Source: Blastocladiella britannica
Lineage: Eukaryota > Blastocladiomycota > Blastocladiomycetes > Blastocladiales > Blastocladiaceae
Assembly: GCA_025349905.2 (NCBI GenBank)
Contig: MU624738.1
Coordinates: 1 to 27,001, forward strand
Reading direction: 5' to 3'
Length of the DNA stretch: 27,001 nt
Shown: piece by piece, positions 20,740 to 27,001 of the stretch
Numbering within the stretch: the stretch's first letter is position 1
How the letters are laid out: the number at the start of each line of letters is the position of its first letter
Notes under the pieces: model-generated
Seen by the model: the letters and a program-made list of their open reading frames with translations, nothing else
Told to the model about the DNA's origin: nothing
The model's database searches: none
Made by a program: the position numbers and the translations under genes

Positions 20740-23700
20740 TCACCAGTTCTCGAACCACGGCCGCCGCTTGGTTTCCAAGATCACGTTCTTGGCCTTGCGC
20801 ACCAGCGACCGGCCGCCCGCCCGCACTCGGCGCTTTCCCTTGTCCCAGATAGCGCGGACACGGTCCCCAACGTCGTTCGGGTCGCCGAGCGAGTCGTAGC
20901 TGTCGTCCAGGTCGGTCGAGTATCCGCGACCGTCCGGGAACGCGCGCGGGTTCGGCATGGACGACGACGACGCTTCGCCAGCACCGCTGCGTCCACCGTG
21001 TCGGTGCGAAGATCTGTGGTGGTAGCGGTGGTGGGGATCGTGGTACCCTGGTTTATCGCTCAGACCACCTTGCTGCTGTCGCTGCTGCTGCGAGGGCGAG
21101 AGGCGGCCAGGACCGACGCGCGACCCGCGGTCCGACGTGGACCGGATCTGGCGCGGTGGCGCCGGCAAGAGCGACGACTGCGTGAGCATGCCGGCAGCAG
21201 CAGGCCGAGGAGCAGAAGCACCGTTGTCATGGCCGTGGCCATCGGGGCTCGTCGGGTCATTCGGTCGGCCCATGCGGCGCGGAACCGACATGGACCGCGG
21301 CCGCTGGCCCTTGTGCGCGGCCGACCCGCTGCTGCAAGCCCCGTTCTGCTGCCGCGGCCGATGGGCATCGTAGTATCCGCCAGCGCCGTCGGCATCTTCC
21401 TCGTCATAGTACTCATCGTCGTCCTCGTCATCGTCGTGCGACGAGTAGTAGTACCCGAATTCACCCGGGCCCACTTCGGACCCCGAGATCGACGCGCCGT
21501 CCCAGTGCTCAGCGAATTCGCCCGCAACCAGGAAATCGTCATCAAGCACCGCCTGTGCAGCGGCCGAGTTGCGCGCGGCAGCCGCGGGCGTTCCGGGCCC
21601 CGTGCCGCCTCCGCTACTCGCGGCGCCTCCGCCTCTCGCGGGCGTTGCTGGTGCCGGAACGGCCGAGTAAGTGTACATGGACGACCGCGCCGACGCGGTG
21701 CGCAGGCCATTGGCGACCCGTTCCGACTGCCCACCTCCGCGGTGCCGCCGGCCGCTCGGTCCCCTGGCTGATGGCGAACCCGCCGTCATCGCCGACGGCG
21801 GCGACGGTAGCGATTGTCGAACGACAATGATGGGCGTGCGGAACCACAGGTCCCAGGGCGACCCGCCGGCCTCCAGCACCTGGAGCATGTTGTACATTTG
21901 GCCGCGGATCACGGCCATTTGCGCTTCAAAGATGTCGGCGTCGAACGCCTCGTCCTGCGCAAACAGCTCGTGCATATCGGTGCGCGTTACTCGCCACCAC
22001 CGCGTGTCGCGCAGCAGGGACCGAACGTGATTGCTGAGGGATGGCAGGTATGGAATTTTGCTGATTTGGAGGTACAGCCATCCATACGGGTATGCTAATA
22101 TATGCATATTCGAGTGGATCAGTCGTACTTTCAATCGAGGTATGTATGAGAATTGTACGTACAGCGCCACTTGTCGGGGTGCTTGAATGGAAATGCCTGA
22201 AAGAAGATTGAAGTGTTTGTGCTTCTGCGTACAAAATCAACCAAAAAAAAAAAAAAAAAAACGATATACCAAGCCGTGGTCGATCGCAGCGACCTGCAGC
22301 CGGCCGTTCTTGAACGCAATCATCCAATTATCGAGCCCGCGATCCGTATTGCGCATCAAGTAATCGAGGATTGTCAGTCGCTGAAACTGGTCCACGAACG
22401 CGTCATACGTGGCCGCGTCCCAAATCCCGTCGTATTCGGGGACAGACATGAACCGGGAGTGAGGGAGTGCCGATTCGGCCGCCGCAAAGTTTCTTGGCAT
22501 TTCGTTGATCGCTGCCGCCATGTTATCGTCCGGGATGTTGATGCGCGTTTCGGCCTGGAAACTGGACGACGGACGCGGGGACCGCGACAGCAGCGCGTCG
22601 GTGGATGCGGTCATGGTTGCGCCGCCGCCCTCCAACTCGCCGCTGTCCGAGTGAGCCCTGCCCAGGGAGTTGGATTCGGCCGCCGCCGAGGATGGGGGTG
22701 CTACCGCCGCACCAGTGGTTGCCGCCATACCATTGGCTGCCGCTGTGCGCGCAGGCGTAGCATTGTAGGTGCCGGCCGTCACCACTGGTCCGCGCTTGAG
22801 CGAGTGGACAATGGACCCTGCTGGCGGCTCGTTGGGGAGTGGGTGCAGTTTCAAAAACATGGACGCGTCCTTGAATCCGCGCAAAAAGAGCTGAAACGAC
22901 CCAACCTTGAGCGGCAACGCGGCCGGGTGCCGGCGGTGCTTTTTCTTGTAGTAGAATGCCGGGGAACTGAGCGCCACCACTTTGGTGACGGGGACGATCC
23001 CAAACCCGAGCCGCTCGTCCAGAAGCGATGCGCCGGCCTCGGAGAGATAGCCTACGTTGGGAATCAGGCAGGAGCGGCCAAAGCAGCAGAAAAAGACGTT
23101 GCGGTGGATCCACTTTTGCCACTTGGGGTTCAGCTCGCCATACGGCTCCTCGTCTTTTTGACAGTATTAACTTGAGCATATTTAATAAAGCAATATAAAA
23201 ATATGAGCGCGTACCCTTGGGTTTAAAAACACCCAGGATTTGCCCGTCCGTGTTTCGGCAAAAGTATGAGCCAGAGGACCCCTGGCCGATCCGCATCGGC
23301 TGAGCGTCCTCCTGAATCGCATCGCGGACCGAGTCAACGATCCCTTCGTACTCGTCCGCCGAGATGGGGTCAATACACGGCGTGAGAAACGGCGGCACGG
23401 CCGGCACGTTTACGATGCGACGAGCGACGGTTGGTGTGGCCGATCGGGAGCCGACACCGCCGGCCGGGCCCGATGGTGGCATGGACGAGGAAGGGGTTGC
23501 CGACGACAGCAAGGGTGGTGGCGGTGGTGGCGACGACAGGGACGACGAGGATGGTGGCCCGTCCGCAAATGACAAGAACCCGGACGGCTGCGGAGACTTG
23601 CCTGCAGGAGCGGTCCCGACAGAGCCCGAGCGCGCGGATCCCGAAAGGCCGCCATTGGCGCCGCGCGTCCAGTCTGGCAGCGGCGGCACTGGCGGTCGGT

Positions 23701-24820
23701 GGGCGTGGGCATGGGGTGGGGTGATGGATCGGTTACGTGGCATCCCATAGGGCATTCGCTGCACAGTCGACGCGGCGGCATCGTCCATTTCCAAGGAAGC
23801 GCGGCCGAGGGCAGGAGCAGTGGGTGAGCCGCCGAGAGAGCCAGGAAGCCGGGCGGCGGCAGCAGCGGCAGCAGCAGCATGCCTCCCGAGGGTGTCCGCT
23901 GGGCTCTCAAACAGGTTGATGGGGGTCCGCGAGATGGTAGCGGTGGTGCGCACCGACTCGGGCGACGGCGGCAGTGCCAGGTCAAAGACCGAAGTGGCGG
24001 CCGTGACGGGAGCCGCAGCCAGAATTACCGAAGCAGCCCGCGAGGTGCCGCCATCCAGGTCGTTGCCCATGGAAACGTCGTCCTGGTCGTCGTGCTGGCT
24101 GCTCTCGGCCGAGTTGAGCGACAGGGGCAGAGACCCGTTGGAGGCGTCGGAAGGCGGGAACGTGGACGACGCGGTGTTTGACGAGGCGAGCGTTGAGGGG
24201 GCGAACGATGTCGGGTGGATCACCGAGTCGGTCGATCCTATGCCGAGCACCGCGGACGAGTCGGCCAGATCGGTGATGGACGGCAGTGCGCTGCCGAGAA
24301 GAGGGATGCGTTGCTGCTGCATATCAGCGGCGGTTGGGCGAGGCGAGCCACTGACGGCGATCGTGGTCGCGGGTTCCAAGCGCGGGGACGGTGCGACGGG
24401 CTTTGCTGGTGCTGGTGTCGGTGACGCTGGTGTTGCTAAGGACGCGAAAGGATCGTCGCCATCAGGCGTCGCAGTGACGATGGGCAGAGAGCCGGTCGAG
24501 TCGTCCGGGCACAGGCCCATGTCTTGAGCGAGGTGACCAAGGACTTCAGCGACGTTGGCGTCGGCGGGACACTCCATGTCGTCCTTGGACGAAGCCGATG
24601 AGCTCGGAATGGACGATTGCTGTTGATGACAACGCAAATGCAAAATGTGTGTGAGTCCGCTGCCATTGCTGGTGACACCGATGGCGCCGTTCTCTCGGTT
24701 CCGTCTGTCTCGGGCAAAATGAGAATGGGACGACGGACCGACATTGGAATCGAGTCCCAGCTGGATCGCCTTGCTTGTAAATTTACTAAAGAAAATTGAA
24801 GAGAAGTCCATGTCATTCAT
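20740..24820 (-). CDS. LSB6: Type II phosphatidylinositol 4-kinase (Lsb6/PI4K2-like)
   Basis: Four exons in transcript order: 24820-23215, 23153-22270, 22196-22163 (34 nt), 22094-20740, encoding about 1292 residues, roughly twice the size of yeast Lsb6. The enzyme makes PI4P on Golgi and endosomal membranes. Domain signals: [20 protein letters not shown] and GVFKPK (nucleotide loop and Lys, about 509-535); [33 protein letters not shown] and [26 protein letters not shown]; catalytic [10 protein letters not shown] and AAIDHGL (about 803-830); [37 protein letters not shown]; and a Trp-terminated tail KRRPWFENW. The palmitoylated CCPCC of animal PI4KII is replaced by FFCCFGRSC. About 500 N-terminal residues, 120 inside the kinase and 280 in the tail are low-complexity Ser/Ala/Pro. 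The upstream start is uncertain: ATG 24820 overlaps the stop of the neighbouring gene, and ATG 24811 or 24577, or a spliced 5' exon, are alternatives. Confidence 0.9.
22163..22196 (-). other. 34-nt microexon of the type II PI4-kinase
   Basis: This exon encodes [11 protein letters not shown] plus one base, the conserved 'FP-KHPD-WR' loop just after the catalytic Asp-His-Gly of type II PI4-kinases. It lies between CTTTCAG and GTACGTAC. Its intron on the 5' side begins with GTATATCG followed by an 18-T run (plus strand 22244-22261). Confidence 0.85.
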
Positions 24821-25284
24821 TCCCGCGGTTTGCTGCCTCCACTCATGTCTCCGAACAGGCCGGCAAGGCCACCAGCGCCGCCAAATGACTGTGCCGCCGC
24901 GCGGATCTCGTCGTTGGTGACCCCCGCGGTCTTCATGGCCTCGGCCATCTTCTCGGTCGCCGCCTTGACGTCCTTGTCCATCATGACCTTGATCAGCTTG
25001 AACGACGGCTTGGCCAGCTCGTCCTGCGTCAATCCTTTGGCCTTGAGCGCATCCTGGAAATCGGCCACTGCCCGCAGAAATTCGGGCGACGATTGCAGTT
25101 TGGCGGCCAGGATTGCCAGCTGGTTGTCTGGTGAGGTGGATGGTGGCTCGGAGGCGAATGCTCGAACTTGGTGCTGGACCGTAATTCCCGCGGTACGTGA
25201 TGGAGACACCACCCCGCTCAGTAGCGGCAGCAGCGACCGGTTCGCCAGTTGCATTCGAGTGAATCGGGTGAATCGGGTCAGCAT
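24817..25284 (-). CDS. Small predicted mitochondrial protein, unknown function
   Basis: A single-exon frame of 155 residues that I do not recognise. The first 45 residues are Arg-, Ser- and Leu-rich with no acidic residues (MLTRFTRFTRMQLANRSLL...), typical of a mitochondrial presequence, and VRAFASE is a plausible cleavage region. The mature part is helical: NQLAILAAKLQSSPEFLRAV, then QDALKAKGLTQDELAKPSFK, then KDVKAATEKMAEAMKTAGV, ending in a Gly-rich tail GGAGGLAGLFGDMSGGS. No membrane segment is visible. It is divergent from the ATP synthase gamma gene with 210 nt between start codons, which would fit shared regulation. Its TGA overlaps the most upstream ATG of the PI4K frame (ATGA). Confidence 0.75.
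   Translation of the reverse strand: MLTRFTRFTRMQLANRSLLPLLSGVVSPSRTAGITVQHQVRAFASEPPSTSPDNQLAILAAKLQSSPEFLRAVADFQDALKAKGLTQDELAKPSFKLIKVMMDKDVKAATEKMAEAMKTAGVTNDEIRAAAQSFGGAGGLAGLFGDMSGGSKPRE
25253..25276. repeat. 9-bp tandem repeat inside the presequence of the small mitochondrial protein
   Basis: On the minus strand the unit ACCCGATTC occurs twice in a row and then degenerates, encoding the TRFTRFTR stretch at residues 3-10. It looks like replication slippage that stayed in frame. Confidence 0.6.
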
Positions 25285-25494
25285 TTGATTATTTTTTTTT
25301 GAAGATTTTTGAAGGATTTCTTGAGGAATTTTTTTTTTTTTTTTTTGAAGATTTTGGTGTGGTCGGTGAGAGACGAAGAGCAGCCCGGGTCACGCGAGAG
25401 ATGTCGGTTTTTTTTTCCCTCTCTTGTCCGTTTTTTCTTCGTATCGACTTGACCTTCGTCACGGCCCGTAATAATAACAATAAATATTATCATC
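25285..25494. promoter_or_regulatory. Candidate bidirectional promoter, mitochondrial protein / ATP3
   Basis: This gap of 210 nt separates two divergent start codons, both of genes for predicted mitochondrial proteins. It contains T-runs at 25290-25298, 25329-25346 (18 T) and 25408-25415, and two copies of TTGAAGATTTT flanking the longest run. Poly(dA:dT) tracts of this kind exclude nucleosomes in fungal promoters. No specific factor site is identified. Confidence 0.45.
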
Positions 25495-26807
25495 ATGCTG
25501 TCGAGCGCCGTCCGCCCCACCGCCCGCCTGTACGTGTACCATGATACTCGATTGTTGTTTTGTTGATTAATTTGGATAAACAACGAAATATATAACAGTG
25601 TGGCCCAGGCTCCCCAGGCCGCCAACATGGCGACCCTCAAGGAGAGTGCGTCTATACTCCCCTATCTTTTATATGGCCTGTTCGACTGGTTTAGCTGGTT
25701 AGCTGGTTTGGTTTTGGTTGGTTTTTGAATGGTGGATATTGGTCCACACCACGCAAAACGAACACTCGCACGCCAATACGACGAACCAAACAACAACCCA
25801 TGATATTTTGCGCCAACGCTGGCTGCCTTCCCACCGATCGGATAGCCCCCCCAATTTAGTATGAGCTGACATGTATTTCTTACAGTCCAGATGCGCCTCA
25901 AGTCCATTGCCAACATTGGCAAGATCACCAAGTCGATGAAGATGATTGCCTCCACCAAGATGTCGCGTGCCCAGCGCGCCATGGACGCCGCCCGTGTTCA
26001 CGGCAACGCTGCTGCTGGTTCGTTCTTCTTTTATATATTTGACAATTGAGCTAATAATTTTTTTTTAAATAAATTAACAGCCGTCACCGTCAACGCTGGC
26101 ACCGTCGCCTCCGACAAGCCCGCCGGCGCTTTTGTTGCCGTGTCTTCGGACCGTGGTCTGTGCGGTGGTATCCACTCGTCCATCACCAAGAACATCAAGC
26201 GCTCGTTTGTGGCCCAGGGGGAGCCCGCGCAGCTGGTCATCATTGGCGACAAGTGCCGCACGCAGCTGGCGCGCGAGTTCCGCGAGAAGATTGCCCTGAC
26301 CTACTCGCAGATTGGCAAGTCGGTGCCCACGTTCCTTGAGGCGTCGCTAATTGCCGATGCTGTTCTTGCTGACAAGGTATTGTGCTTTTTTTTTTTTTCT
26401 TAACCAATGAGGCAGGAGCATTGACAATTTAAAAAAATTAACAGGAGCTCGCCGCTTCCAACATCAAGATCGTGTACAACAAGTTTGTGTCGGTGATCTC
26501 GTACGAGGCCCACCACCTGGCCGTGGTGTCGGAGGAGTCGCTCAAGGCGTCACCCAAGCTGTCGGCGTACGAGACCGAGGGCGATGTGCTGCAGGACTTC
26601 CACCAGTTCCTGTTTGCGTCGTCGCTGCACCACGCCCTGACCGAGGGCCACGCGTCCGAATTCTCTGCCCGCCGCTCGGCCATGGACAATGCCACCAAGA
26701 ACGCCGGCGACATGGTCGACCGTCTCACGCTGCTGTACAACCGTCAGCGTCAGGCGTCGATCACCAACGATCTGGTGGACATTATCACCGGTGCCTCGGC
26801 TCTGTGA
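25495..26807 (+). CDS. ATP3: Mitochondrial F1 ATP synthase gamma subunit
   Basis: Five exons: 25495-25529, 25599-25645, 25886-26017, 26081-26376, 26445-26807, encoding 290 residues. Gamma is the rotating shaft of F1 that couples proton flow to ATP synthesis. After a short presequence ([20 protein letters not shown]) comes the N-terminal helix [20 protein letters not shown] and [18 protein letters not shown]. The family signature [18 protein letters not shown] follows at about 93-110, and the C-terminal helix has [40 protein letters not shown] and ITGASAL. Length is normal for mitochondrial gamma. The second intron (25646-25885, 240 nt) is three to four times longer than every other intron here. 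The stop TGA sits inside GTGAGT, a canonical-looking donor. Confidence 0.96.
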
Positions 26808-27001
26808 GTAAGCTGTAAGGGGCCTTTCAATATCGTGGTCGTTTCTTTTTGTCTAAAAATGTTGAATGGGAGGGAATAGTTTTCTATCTTGAATATTGAC
26901 TTTTTCGTGAAAAATGAAACAAAGCAAAGAGTCAGCGCCAAAGTTTGCCCACTTCCCACAAATCCGTACAATCAGGTTGATTCTGCTGTCAGGTCCGCGC
27001 C
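26808..27001. other. 3' flank of ATP3 to the window end, no gene seen
   Basis: The first 130 nt are AT-rich and probably 3' UTR and terminator, with T-runs near 26845-26850. The last 60 nt become GC-richer, which may mark the approach of another gene. No frame is long enough or protein-like enough to call. Confidence 0.5.

Noticed and set aside
20659..21771. A 370-codon plus-strand open frame
   Set aside because: It is antisense to the low-complexity tail of the PI4-kinase; the Arg/Val/Ala repeats are a shadow of Asp/Tyr/Ser codons.
1741..26807. Selection for introns with length divisible by three
   Set aside because: About 13 of 40 introns are multiples of three, which is the chance expectation; there is neither enrichment nor depletion.

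Overview
The window is nuclear DNA of a eukaryote, most likely a fungus and probably a zoosporic or other early-diverging one. The evidence is GC-rich coding exons cut by about 40 very short introns (mostly 53-80 nt), A/T homopolymers confined to introns and intergenic gaps, fungal-type genes (Neo1-type flippase, Pmr1-type pump, a MedA/DUF7082-like regulator), and a TmcB-like membrane protein of a kind I associate with protists and zoosporic fungi. The lineage is an inference and was not tested. I see no tRNA, rRNA, CRISPR array or mobile element.

Layout (coordinates span introns): a possible 3' end of a plus-strand gene (1-93); XRCC2-like recombination protein (95-1385, minus); a 12-exon TmcB-like membrane/TPR protein (1741-6683, plus); a Pmr1/SPCA Golgi Ca2+/Mn2+ pump (6701-9986, minus, 9 exons); an Fcf2-type pre-rRNA processing factor (10034-10747, minus); a Neo1/ATP9-type P4-ATPase (10860-15174, plus, 10 exons); a MedA/DUF7082-like putative regulator (15355-18168, minus, 3 exons); a 0.9 kb intergenic region; a GMPPA-type GDP-mannose pyrophosphorylase homologue (19086-20609, plus, 4 exons); a type II phosphatidylinositol 4-kinase (20740-24820, minus, 4 exons); a small predicted mitochondrial protein (24817-25284, minus); and the mitochondrial ATP synthase gamma subunit (25495-26807, plus, 5 exons).

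The region is very compact. Convergent stop codons lie 1 and 17 nt apart, divergent start codons as little as 112 nt apart, and in two same-strand pairs the downstream reading frame opens at the stop codon of the upstream gene. Four genes have Golgi/endosome themes (Pmr1, Neo1, PI4KII, GMPPA), but nothing in the sequence shows that they are co-regulated.

The strongest unexpected signal is in the introns. Of 40 reconstructed 5' splice sites, 26 fit GT-N-C-G and none has A at intron position +4, where the common eukaryotic consensus has A. Two conserved genes contain microexons of 22 and 34 nt. All gene models were spliced by hand from reading phase and remembered family conservation; no alignment or transcript data were available.
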